This document shows positions 11,950-23,835 of a stretch of DNA of 64,000 nucleotides, piece by piece. The DNA is taken from contig JAQOTA010000060.1 in the NCBI GenBank assembly GCA_029532415.1, positions 744,001 to 808,000 on the forward strand, read 5' to 3'. Numbering within the stretch: the first letter of the stretch is position 1; each line of letters begins with the position of its first letter. Both the position numbers and the translations under genes were made by a program. The stretch is from Marasmius tenuissimus (taxonomy: Eukaryota > Basidiomycota > Agaricomycetes > Agaricales > Marasmiaceae). Under the pieces are notes generated by a model. It had not been told where the DNA came from. It did no database searches and saw only the letters and a list, made by a program, of their open reading frames with translations.

Positions 11950-13451
11950 TCATAGCTTGGACCTTGTAGAATCATCTTCACGTACTTGGACAATAACTTT
12001 ACCCCACGTTTTCCTGTGTTCCAGTGCAGACAAGGCATCCGATAATCTTTCATATGGATAGACCTCGGAGTAGACGACGGGTTCGAGCTTGCCCGATCCA
12101 AAGATTCTGTGAAAGAGTATCCAACCATCGGTCAGTAGCGCGGCGGATGTACTGGGAAGGATCTTACTCAAGTAAGTCTTTCCAAACCTCTGCAATTCGC
12201 CCGAAATCGTGGACTGGTTTAAAGTAATTAGGCAGTTAGTGTGATTGAACGTTCAGAATGCTTCGAGTACATACGGCGGTAAGCACCCCAGTGGAGGCCT
12301 GTGACGGAGATATTTTTCAGGAGGATGAGATTTGAAGGTATTTTCTCGATGTTTCCTCCAGCAAAACCAACGACGACGGCTCGACCCTTCCAAGCAATAC
12401 ATTTGAATGAATCTTTCACGAAGGTCAGCCCATGCGTCGCGGCAAGTTTCCTTGGTGCACTAGCCTTGTATGACCCCAACGGGGTCGTAAACGACGTCGA
12501 CACCTTTGCCGCCTGTGATTTTTGAGACCTCTTTCTGCCACCCCGGCTTGCTGTAGTTAACTACATAGTCTGCTCCGCCGTAACGTTTCGCAACTTCCAT
12601 CTTGTCTTCGGATCCTGCAGCCGCGATGACTCTTCCACCAAGGACTGTACTCGTCATGAATAAAACGGCAGTAAATCGTTCACAGGAACGGCGACTCGCC
12701 TTTCGCGAGCTGAACAGCACATATACCAACGCCGCCAGCAGCAGCAGTAACCAAGATCCATTCGCCTATTCAGCAGAAATTTAGCCACGCCGCTTAAAGG
12801 AACTTCAGAAGCAGATACCAGGTTGCATGTTTGCCCGACCAACAAGGCCTTCGTAACTCGTCGGAAATGTCACATAAAGACCTGCAGACTCCCTTGAGAT
12901 CTCGTTCGGCTTTAGGAGAAGTCAGCGCACCAGCTCCTTCATCGTAGTTGAGGGTGTCCGGGAGAGGTATCAAAGCATCCACCGGGACTAGGTGGGGCAT
13001 TAGAGGTGGGCGGGTACCAAACTTGTGAGGATATCCCACCTGCAATTTTATCTGCGAATGCGCCCTAAAACAGACAGGTGAGCAAAGGCGCGTCTCGATG
13101 ATAGAACCGACACACCTGGCCAGCGCCAAACACACGATCTCCCCGCTTGAATGGGCATCCCTCAGGTATCGGTGAACTTTGGGAGATCCTTCCAGCAAAT
13201 TCGGTACCCAGTACGAAGGGCAATGCCGGCTTGCTTTGGTGTTTTCCCTGAGCTTGCAAGATCTAATTCCAGAGTGAATCAGCCGCGTAGTCCACAACCG
13301 CGAGCAAGACTTGACTTGCGTCAAAGAAATTGAGGCCAGTACTATAGACATCTACTATGACCTGGCCGGCTGAGGGTGTTGGGTCTGGCGCATCCCTCGT
13401 GATGGGAATCTTTGTGTGATGTGCGAGTTCCTTGACCACTACGGCACGCAT
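11950..13451 (-). CDS. Zinc-independent NADPH:quinone oxidoreductase-like dehydrogenase (MDR superfamily)
   Basis: A medium-chain dehydrogenase/reductase of the QOR/zeta-crystallin type (NADPH-dependent reduction of quinones or enones). The start MRAVVVKELAHHTKIPITRD leads to GQVIVDVYSTGLNFFD, PALPFVLGTEFAGRI, KRGDRVFGAGQ, HLVPVDALIPLPDTL and NYDEGAGA. The nucleotide fold follows: WILVTAAAGGVGICAVQLAK (the AxxGxxG loop), then GGRVIAAAGSEDKMEVAKRY, GADYVVNYSKPGWQKEV, GGKGVDVVYDPVG, WKGRAVVVGFAGG, NLILLKNISVTGLHWGAYRR, and the end VVYSEVYPYERLSDAL with KTWGKVIVQVRED. The zinc-ligand cysteines of alcohol dehydrogenases are absent, as expected for QORs. Several short introns are needed. It converges on the acyl-CoA synthetase and diverges from RVB2. 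The physiological substrate is unknown. Confidence 0.9.
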
Positions 13452-15494
<2,043 letters not shown>

Positions 15495-15717
15495 TCGTCC
15501 CGTTGTACGGGTTGGTTCTTGATTCATTCTGTGCTTGTTTGGTTTTCTCCCTTGTATCTAGTCCGCTGTGCTTGTCCATTTCCTGGGCACTAAAATTCCT
15601 GTATCGTATGACCGTTCAATAACGGCTGCTGCTTTGTATGACCTTGAGGCGCAAGTTCTTGAGCAGTAGCGTATATCCGCGCGACAGTCCACGCGACTTT
15701 GTCCTCCAACCACCATC

Positions 15718-17370
15718 ATGGCACCTCCGAAACGCGACACTTACATGGACGTAGACTCTGACTCTGACCATTCCTTTGACGAAGACGTCTCGGGAAAAGG
15801 CAAGGGGAAGGGAAAGGCAGCGGATAAAAAGAAGAAGGAACAAAGCAAACGAAAACCAAAGGATGTGGTAATGGATGATTGACCCTTCCCTTCGACCATG
15901 TCATTAACTTGGACCCGCAGCAAGCGTATACTTGGGAAGCCTCTTATACTCGATCTTGGGAAACTGTTCGAGAAGACGAAGGCGGAAGTCTCCAACACGC
16001 TGTAGATGATTATGTTGCTAGAGGAAGGCGAAAAAGGTACAACAACCCTTTGCTCCAAAATCGACATTCTTAACCTGCATCTAGGTTGCAGATTCCTTCA
16101 ACTGCTATTAGAAGAACAATCATACGACACCTCATATTAGTTTTGGACCTATCTGCTTCAATGTTGGATCGTGATATGCGGCCGACGCGGTTCTCTCTGA
16201 CTCTGCAATATGCGAGGGAGTTCATCCTCGAATGGTTCGACCAGAACCCGCTGGGTCAGATGGGTATCGTTGGAATGAGAGCAGGTGTCGGGGAACGTGT
16301 TGTCGATATGACGGGTGCGTTCATGCTGTGCCCATAACCTGCTCCAATTCACGCAGAAATTCAGGCAATCCACAGGATGTCCTCAAAGCCCTCTCTGACC
16401 GCCACAAGTTGGAGCCCACGGGCGACCCAAGCTTACAGAATGCGATTGAACTGGCACGAACCAGCATGAAGTATGCCTCTCCGTTTATTGGAATCTGCCA
16501 ACCTTTTCACCCTTGCTCATCTACAGTCACCTTCCAACTCATTCCTCACGAGAAATCATCATAATATTCGGCTCTCTCACCACCGTCGATCCCGGCAATA
16601 TTCACGAAACTATAGAAGAATGCGTCACGGGCAAGATAAGGATATCCGTGGTAGCCCTAGCGGCCGAAATGAAGATTTGTCGCGATTTCTGCAACAAAAC
16701 TGGCGGTTCGTGAGGAGGTGTTGCGAAGCTCGCCCACCATTGCTCACAGCTTCCTAGGCCAGTTTGGTGTCGCTTTGAACGAAGGTCACTATAAGGACCT
16801 CCTTTTCGAATTGGTACCACCGCCTGCTCAACGCGCTATTTCGCGTGCAGCTGGTGCAGGAGCAACCAACACTTCCGCAAACTTGATGATGATGGGGTTC
16901 CCAACACGTCTTCCAGGCGCATCACCGCCGAGTTTATGTGTCTGCCACTCGGACCTGAGGAGTGACGGATTCTTGTGTCCTCGTTGTCTGGCAAAAGTCT
17001 GCGATGTTCCTACAGACTGCGACATATGCGGGCTGATGATTGTCAGTTCTCCGCATCTCGCACGTAGTTATCATCACCTTTTCCCGGTGAAACCTTTTAT
17101 CGCTGTGTACGTTTCTGGTTCTCATCGCCTGGCTTTTGGATTGAACTGGTGTATCTCTATTGCAGCGAGTCATCGGACGATGTTTCTACGCCTTCTCCTA
17201 CATGCTGTGGATGTGCTCGACTTTTTCCTACGGTGGTATCGCAGACGATAGCGGAAGGGGTAAGTCCCATAGGCAGGTATCAGTGTCCGGAGTGTAAACA
17301 AGATTTCTGCTCGGACTGCGATGTCTTCATCCACGATGTATTACATTGTTGTCCCGCATGTGGCAAGTAG
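15718..17370 (+). CDS. SSL1: TFIIH core subunit p44/Ssl1
   Basis: TFIIH subunit that binds and stimulates the XPD helicase in transcription start and nucleotide excision repair. The start [17 protein letters not shown] opens an acidic, Lys-rich tail, then [20 protein letters not shown] with the usual Ssl1 N-terminal helix. The von Willebrand A domain has [20 protein letters not shown] (MIDAS DLSAS), [54 protein letters not shown], and [20 protein letters not shown]. Then come [13 protein letters not shown], a first zinc module ([37 protein letters not shown]) and the C4C4/RING-like end [38 protein letters not shown], stop 17368-17370. All zinc ligands are present. It lies 223 bp downstream of RVB2 on the same strand. 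Confidence 0.95.
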
Positions 17371-17694
17371 CGCATGATGTACACTACGGCACACTCTGTA
17401 CCTACTTGAACTTCCACTTTTTCACTCGTGTCTTGCACGCGCCCTGATATTGAGAGAATTTCCTAAGGAAAAGGCAAAGAGCAATGCATTCATAAACAGC
17501 AGTAATCTCTTCGGCAGACGATAGAATAATCGTTTATCAGTAGTATTTCGATTCAATTCATGAAGAAAATAAGGGGCAGTTAAAATCCAGAGAAGGGAGG
17601 TTTGCGAGATAAGATTGAGGCTGTGGGTGGTCATGGGTCCATATTCGAGAGAGAGAGAGAGAAGGAGTTTCATCACGTGATACTACTGGCCTCC
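17371..17694. other. Convergent intergenic region with a GA dinucleotide run
   Basis: 324 bp between the SSL1 stop and the stop of the MetX-like hydrolase. It contains eight GA units at 17647-17662. No credible gene is seen. Confidence 0.5.
17647..17662 (+). repeat. (GA)8 microsatellite
   Basis: Eight perfect GA units in non-coding sequence between two convergent genes. Confidence 0.9.
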
Positions 17695-19276
17695 TCACTC
17701 TTCTAGGAACGCCTTCACTTCTCTGTCAATGAACTCGGTATCCCTTGCATTGGCCCCTCCTCCGGCTAGGTCATTCAGCATGTGCGAAGTTTGGCGCCTT
17801 CGACAGACTCACCCATGTGGCCCCAAGCAGAGTCCAGCACAACCAGACGGCCTCGCCCTTTCATGTATCGTACCTCCACTTCGTTATCCTCGGGCTTGAA
17901 ATTAATCTCAGCTCAAGCGAGGCTCGAAGAAGTCGACTGAGTGCCCTACCGGAAAATAGAGATCCGTCCTGCAAGGCATCACCAGCCCTTTTGCTTTGAT
18001 GCTTCCAAGGCAGTTCTCAAAATCGCCGCCATCACGGATGAAAGACACGTCACCGTGCTGCCAGGTATCAAGCAGTGTTAACATGTCATTAGCGTCCCAT
18101 TCGAGGAACTGCAACTCCCAATTTTCACGAATAAAAGCGTTGAGGTCGGGATATCTGTACCCATTGACTACTAAGTCCTCGATGATCCGTCGTCTAGGAT
18201 CATACTCACGTTCCATCGTACAAGTGTTGACCATTGCGGTACCACTAAAGACGCTTTGAAATACCGTTCACAATGCGCGAGAAACAGCCTCACCTCCTGT
18301 CCGTAAGCCCAAGCACTGTAGACTCGGCCAAATGCACGAGCACCGACTTGGGGCGGAGATTTATAGTGGCCGTTTTCGAAGTCCTTGGATGCTACTAAGG
18401 CAGCTTTGGGGCCCTCAAGGAAACTAAGGGAGCGATAATGGCGCGGTTCGGTTTCGATAAAGCCTTTTCTCACCAGGCATTGTGGGGACTGGTACGCGCC
18501 GACCCGCAGATACAAACGAACCTGTGACGAGGCTCACACGGGGAGTATCACCAGAGAGAAAAAATGACGCACGGCTCACCTTTCTACAAATTCAGGATAG
18601 ATCACGGCCCAATGATAAGCCTTGGATGGGTCAGTGTCTCGGAGAAGGGTTCCGTCTAGCCTTGTCGACTGACCTGCTGTCCGCCCATGGAGAACCCGAT
18701 AGCGCAGAATACCTTTCGGACGCCCAGAGCTTTCGTGAGCACTGTATACTGAGCGCGTCTGGAAGTAGGTTGAAAGACCCCTTCGCCTGCGAGTGAACGA
18801 GATGACTGACATGTTATCCTCATACGATATGGCGGGGAAGTATGGTCCATTGTATGGGGCGGGCTTCAAGCCTTTTCAGCTACCTGTCGAGAAAACTGTC
18901 CGTGATTGTAAACCCACTGTGTTTGAGGGCGAGGACGACTGCTGACTGGTCAGTCAGTTCACCAAGAGATATATAGTCACCAGCGCACCTCTCCGTTCGA
19001 GAACAGGGCAAGAGTTACAATGAAGTATTTTTTTGGATTGAGAACTCTGTCCTCTCCGATCAAATATTCCTGGTCTTATACCAGCTGTCGATAAGGCGCG
19101 CACAGAGCCCACCGGTAGGATTGCCTACCTTTCAATCTACCACCGTAGCATGTTGGATACACAATGCAAGGATTGTCTGGGTTTCCGTATGTGCAGTAAG
19201 CTGTTTTTGCATCCGGTAGAACTCCCCCTTTGACACGAAGTCGTCCGTGACTGTAGTATTGTACTTGTGGTGACAT
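17695..19276 (-). CDS. Alpha/beta hydrolase of the homoserine O-acetyltransferase (MetX)-like family
   Basis: The first ATG in the coding frame is at 19274-19276 (MSPQVQYYSHGRLRVKGGV); the codon two upstream is GTG. Joined exons give DAKTAYCTYGNPDNPCIVYP, DQEYLIGEDRVLNPKKYFIV, TLALFSNGE, APYNGPYFPAISYEDN, then AQYTVLTKALGVRKVFCAIG and the nucleophile elbow GFSMGGQQAYHWAVIYPEF. After FVCICGSARTSPHN come LEGPKAALVASKDFENGHY, RAFGRVYSAWAYGQE, a helical cap, DANDMLTLLDTWQHGDVS, and VMPCRTDLYFPVEDE with the acid residue. The last exons end in the catalytic-His motif WGHMAGGGAN and REVKAFLEE. Family members include homoserine acetyltransferases and many fungal hydrolases of unknown substrate. True MetX activity is not assured because the Tyr/Arg substrate residues were not checked. 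Confidence 0.88.
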
Positions 19277-20839
19277 AGGCACTACTTGAGGAACTCGAAT
19301 CTGAGGAGAGATGAGAAAGGGTGTTCAAGTATCGGATCTTATAAAGTGGGCCATGTTGAGATCGAGGTCAGGTGAACAGTGAGCAGGTGTGGTGGATATC
19401 TTCTGATTCTGAATGGAAATGGTTTCATGACCTTCATGATATTTGCTCGATTAGGGTGAGAGTGGGAGAACAAAGCAAAAGTTCGATGAGGTAATAAATA
19501 GTGAACCACATCACAACTGAAAGGACATGCGTATTTGTTATCAGTTCTGCAGTATAATCCTAGCGTATATGCCCGTATATAGCTATATCCCGCCACCCGG
19601 TTTCTTGCGATGCACAACTCTTGCTTGTTCGTTCTTCGGAGTTGTCCAGGGTTGATCCGTCTCTTCATATCCCTTCATTGTACAGCTCCGAGAAATTCCC
19701 CAGCTGGAGATTTTATTTCGATTGGCTTCAAAATTTGTGTTCTCACGCATATTAGCAGCGCCAATCTCGGAAACGACAACCGGTATCTGTAGTCTAGACT
19801 CGTCGATCAAGTTGGTCTATCTTGGTCCTCTTGACAGGACACTTGTTTCCCAGGTCGTTCTCGGGACCAGGAATTCGAACTCCCAACAGTATCAACTCTC
19901 CACTTTCAAGTTTCTCTGTCGATTTCTCCGAGTGGAATACCTGACATAGGCTGGCCCAGCAAGATGAAACCACTTTGGAGGGTTCCGTCCCCGCAATCTA
20001 ACCCTTTGATCGGGATCCTGCTCCTTCCCGATAGTGGCCCTCGTTGACCTGAGGTCTTCCGTCACCCCCCTCATCAAATGACTGGGTGAATACATATTTT
20101 CTATGTCTTTGATAGATGAGACGCTATGAGACGTTGACGGCGCAGGCATCAAACTCTAAAACTTCCCGGGAATGAATTTCTATCGCAACTGCGAAGTATT
20201 GCCCGCCTTGCCAAATTCGGCCGTATCGACTCTCTCTCGCTCGTTCCGCATACGATGGGGTGCCTCAACGGGCTCTACGCGAAGGAAGGCAGAGCAGAAG
20301 TGGGATGATTATAGACCTTCAAGTCCTGAGTCTCCCATAATTTGCCGGCGGAAATACCTTACCTCGGGCTGACATTCCGATTCACTGTCGACTACATGTG
20401 GCCCAGAAAGGGTCGTGCGCTCATCGGTGCAAAAGAGTACGTTGATCTTTTCTTCAAGTCTGTGTAAAACTCTGAACCCGAATCGCACCTCCGCTGATTA
20501 TAATGATACTGCGCAGGTTGAAAGATACATGGATGCTTTGCAGTTATCGGCATAAATCAGTGTACCTCCATCTACGATTTGCCGGATGAATTTCGATTCG
20601 CCGGCTGACCGTGGGCAGCATTTAAACATATGCAGGTTAGATCTACAGGAACACACGTCCCTGCGGAGAAATCACTGATCATTGCCAGTCAAGCAAGTGA
20701 GCAACTTGCTGACGCGTGGAAAAAACATACATCTTTCCCAAACCTCCATCCCTCCTCCCGTCTTGCAAGCTGAGGCCAACTTACAGCGAGCAGGTGTTGT
20801 GTCCGGCCTAGTAGGTCCCTGCAAATCCTAGGCGAGGCA
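19277..20839. other. 1.56-kb spacer without a supported gene
   Basis: Sequence between the divergent hydrolase and DUF6533 genes. Short open frames on both strands (for example minus 19892-20152, about 86 codons, and minus 19583-19810) match no family I know and do not join across good splice sites. The composition suggests non-coding DNA or a decayed gene. It must contain the promoters of both neighbours. Confidence 0.5.
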
Positions 20840-22269
20840 ATGCCCAACCGTCTGGTTGCTGACCTCTCGCGCGCCTCACGTAAGTCTATTTCGTCCCATA
20901 TAGTAGTATCTGCCCTCTGACATGAATTCGCTTCCTCAATCTATTTCATTTCAGTCTCTGCGCTCTGTTTCCTTGTCTGGTTAGATTCTCGCCCTCTTCG
21001 CATCATTTTCAGTGGCTACAACTCATACCTTTAGGGATATCTGCATCACATTCGATGAGGAGGTCGAATACATCTGGACGTGAGCAATCAGTTCATTGAC
21101 TGCATCAAATGATTAGTCTGACATCGTTATACAGAAAGCCCCCTAGTTCATGGATTAAGTGGTCTTTCTTCTTCGCGAGATACTTCACGCTCTTGACTCA
21201 AATGTAAGTCCCACTTCTGGATAGCAAAGGGCATTGCTACACGTGTTACCTACAGATGCAACAGAACAGTCGAATTTGCTGTGATCTATGACGATTCTTT
21301 TGCCCCCGCACACCAGATGGTATTACGGGTATGGCTTGGGCTACAAGTCCTATTGGGGTTCTTGATTATGACCGGGGCAGAGATAGTCATGATGGCTCGT
21401 GGTGCGTGCACTCTACTTTCTTCCACGCGTAGTCGCGATTGAGGGAAGTTTACCTCTTGTTTTCAGTCTATGCCCTCTATAACAAACACAAATGGGTTGG
21501 ACTCGGCTTTATTACACTTCTTCTCGTGGAAGTCGCGACCGTCACGACCGGGGTAGCCGTAAACTTCCCCCGGAGGGAAGCACTGTTCAAACCGGACGAT
21601 ATCACGAACCATGCGTCGCGATCTTTTGTTTATTTTGGGTGGGTGTTGTCTTTCCAAAGTCCTCTCCTACACTTACCGGTCCATAGGATCACCACTCTCG
21701 TGTCTCAGGTCATTATTTTGGTCCTCTCTATTGTCAGATACGTTCGTGGGCAGTGGGGAAGAGCGCGCATTATTCAGCTCATGTTGCGAGACGGGACCAT
21801 AGCTTTCTGTGTTTTGTTTGGTACGTCCGAAGCACTCTCACGCGTCCCACTCCCACTCCCACTCATACTGATACCGGCCCGTTGCTCAGTTGTGACGGGG
21901 ACTCTCTTACTTCACGTAGCGTTGGACTTTCCATACGCGTCAACGAATTATTCGTATGTAGATCCTCAGCCTTGCAACGTTTGCGGCGCTAACTTCCACC
22001 AAAACTTGTAGCTTCATGCTCACGTTCATCTCGATCATAGTACGCGTCTTGAGGTCCCCTTTCTTTCCTCATCCCCCAGCGACTTACATCTCGCGCTACA
22101 GGAATGTCGCCTCATACTCAATCTGCAAAATCACTCCAGCGTGGAGAGTGAATGGACCACTAGCCAGACGGCAGAACAACACGAATTAACGACTATAATT
22201 GATACTCACGGCCGATATTTCGAAGACACTCAGTGCGCGAAGCTCTCATTTCCACGCCATGCAAACTGA
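20840..22269 (+). CDS. DUF6533-domain seven-helix membrane protein (basidiomycete-specific family), 5' exons uncertain
   Basis: The clear part starts at DICITFDEEVEYIWT (about 21036-21080), then KPPSSWIKWSFFFARYFTLL, CNRTVEFAVIYDDSF, WLGLQVLLGFLIMTGAEIV, MMARVYALYNKHKWVGLGFI with LLLVEVATVTTGVAV, and later GQWGRARIIQLMLRDGTIAF, TGTLLLHVALDFPYA and FMLTFISIIECRLILNLQNH. This is the DUF6533 pattern (YDxxxTFDEEVEYIW, RVYALYxxxK). The proteins are expanded in mushroom-forming fungi and have a GPCR-like topology but no known function. The tail is hydrophilic and stops at 22267-22269. The likely start is MPNRLVADLSRAS at 20840, but the link through 20880-21030 needs weak donors, so the first exons are tentative. 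The intron near 21830-21890 has a short CCCACT repeat. Confidence 0.8.
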
Positions 22270-22970
22270 CGGACCACATCCCTTTCATCTTAATTTCCAG
22301 GCTCGAGCAGTCCAGCTCGTCGAGACAAACCTCTTGGTGATCATCGCGGAAAACTGAACACTCATGACACTGTATTTTTAGCGGAGAATGCAAAGACTTA
22401 CTACAATACTTATTCATTACTATCTTATAATCTAGTTCGTAATGAATCAAAGACGTCCCGCCAGCCCTGTACCCAGGGAGATACTTACCATTGTCGCTGG
22501 TCCCGGTCAGTACTCAGTTACCGGTCCAGTGTTCGAATGGTGCCAGGTGCACCGTGCCACGGTGGCAATTTTGCCACACCCGTTCCCTGGGTGATAAGGG
22601 GTGAGGCCAACATATGTGTGGACCTATATGGGTTGATTATTGCAAGGTACTCGACTGAACGAACGGTACGTATACGTTCATAGTGTTGTAGTGAGAGGAC
22701 CGAATCTCCGGAATAACAGGTCGCTCCACTTTCCCCTATATCTGCCACACATCATCCAGCACAGATTCTGGACGATAGGGTTTCCTTTCGTGTCAGAGTA
22801 AGGCGAGTGAGTGATTGAGTTGGTGTTCTATGACCCTGACTGGCCCGAATAACGTCCGGTTTGAGATTTGATGTCCAGAGCCTTCGGAACGATCCAGCTC
22901 GTAAGTTTCGAGCTTAGGGAGAATGTTGGTCCACAGTAGTTGCTCACCAGTTTTACAATGCAGTCCGAGT
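22270..22970. other. 700-bp convergent spacer with a small inverted-repeat patch
   Basis: Lies between the stops of the DUF6533 gene and SDHAF4. No supported gene. A cluster of short palindromes sits at about 22538-22577, including arms TGGCAA and TTGCCA (22563-22576). A minus-strand open frame across it (22518-22748) shows no domain and is probably chance. Confidence 0.5.
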
Positions 22971-23312
22971 CTAGAAATCTGATACACGCCCTTTAAAACT
23001 CCAATCACCCTCGTCTCCCCATTTTCCAACTGGTTCGCGCTTTGGCCCCCCTTGCTCTCCTGTAGCTGGATTAACATCGCCTTCGAAAGATGGTTTCAAG
23101 GGCTTGCGAGCATCAGGGTGCATTGACAAGTCTGCTTCTGTAGAATGAGCGGTGGTCGAGGCGAGAGGGGTTTGTGCTGCGCGTTGAAGTTCTTCAAATT
23201 CTTGCTGCTGTTCTTTGGGAAGAGGAGGAGGAGAGGGACGATTCCAATTGGTGGCATACGACCTGGCAGAGACGCGAATAATCAAGGGACGAAGGGTGAT
23301 CCTGCTCAACAT
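22971..23312 (-). CDS. SDH8: Succinate dehydrogenase assembly factor 4 (SDHAF4/Sdh8)
   Basis: A small mitochondrial protein of about 113 residues that binds flavinylated Sdh1 and promotes complex II assembly. The in-frame open region starts at a TTG; the first ATG (23310-23312) gives MLSRITLRPLIIRVSARSYA, a good basic amphipathic mitochondrial presequence. The conserved C-terminal DUF1674 block follows: FEGDVNPATGEQGGPKREP, then KWGDEGDWSFKGRVSDF and stop at 22971-22973. Residues between are Pro/Gln-rich, as usual in fungi. The gene appears to have no introns. It is divergent from the zinc-cluster regulator, with 523 bp between the starts. Confidence 0.94.
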   Translation of the reverse strand: MLSRITLRPLIIRVSARSYATNWNRPSPPPLPKEQQQEFEELQRAAQTPLASTTAHSTEADLSMHPDARKPLKPSFEGDVNPATGEQGGPKREPVGKWGDEGDWSFKGRVSDF

Positions 23313-23835
23313 CGTGGAGGAAGAGTGATAGTTGACAGACCGCAAGCGTGATTGAAAAGGCCGGAATTTAATTCAGGAACGAGTCACCGGCAAAAGTGGT
23401 AAGTTGCCGGTTTCAGGCAGGCAAGTGCCACTGCAGGCAATTGGCAAAAACCTCCGCCGGCGAGTCCTCGACTCTGCCAGACTCTGCCTCCGCATTTTCC
23501 AGCTTTTGAGATGTCGCTCCCACATGAGCCATTATAAAGGTTCTTTACTTTAAGAAGGTCTGATCAGAAACTTGGCTGCCAAACCAGGGAGAGAGGAATT
23601 GGAAAAATGACATTCGGAATATAAAGTAGCGAACAGCTGGTCAAGGAGGCTATATGAGCTTGTATATTTCCGGCAATGCGTGTGACAAAATATCATCATC
23701 CTTCGCCCGGGTCATCAATAATATCGTGCCTCTTCCTCTTTCTTACTCCCGTTTCTGACGGTCCTCCACATTCCGTCTCCTTCAACGCTCGAATCGACCC
23801 TCAGGACACGACATTACTCTTGGATACAGGCCCCC
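23313..23835. promoter_or_regulatory. Divergent region between SDHAF4 and zinc-cluster regulator
   Basis: 523 bp carrying both upstream regions. It includes an imperfect inverted repeat at 23381-23466 around a patch of repeated TTGCCGG/GCAGGCAA words. No promoter element was identified with confidence. Confidence 0.45.
23381..23466. repeat. Imperfect inverted repeat around GCAGGCAA-type words
   Basis: The 11-nt arm at 23381-23391 (GAGTCACCGGC) and the reverse complement of 23456-23466 match at 9 of 11 positions. The inside is rich in related CCGGCAA, TTGCCGG, GCAGGCAA words. It could be a tiny MITE remnant or a regulatory hairpin; the arms are too short to decide. Confidence 0.35.

Noticed and set aside
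8905..13451. Biosynthetic cluster made of the acyl-CoA synthetase and quinone oxidoreductase
   Set aside because: They are convergent, with no synthase, cytochrome P450 or cluster regulator beside them; neighbours are housekeeping genes.
19863..19900. TTCGAA-containing T-arm-like sequence
   Set aside because: Stem bases around the loop do not pair, so it is not a tRNA.
22518..22748. Minus-strand frame with a GTIRTLD-like peptide, which often comes from tRNA genes
   Set aside because: I tried to fold a tRNA on both strands; the T-arm stem does not pair and no A box is present.
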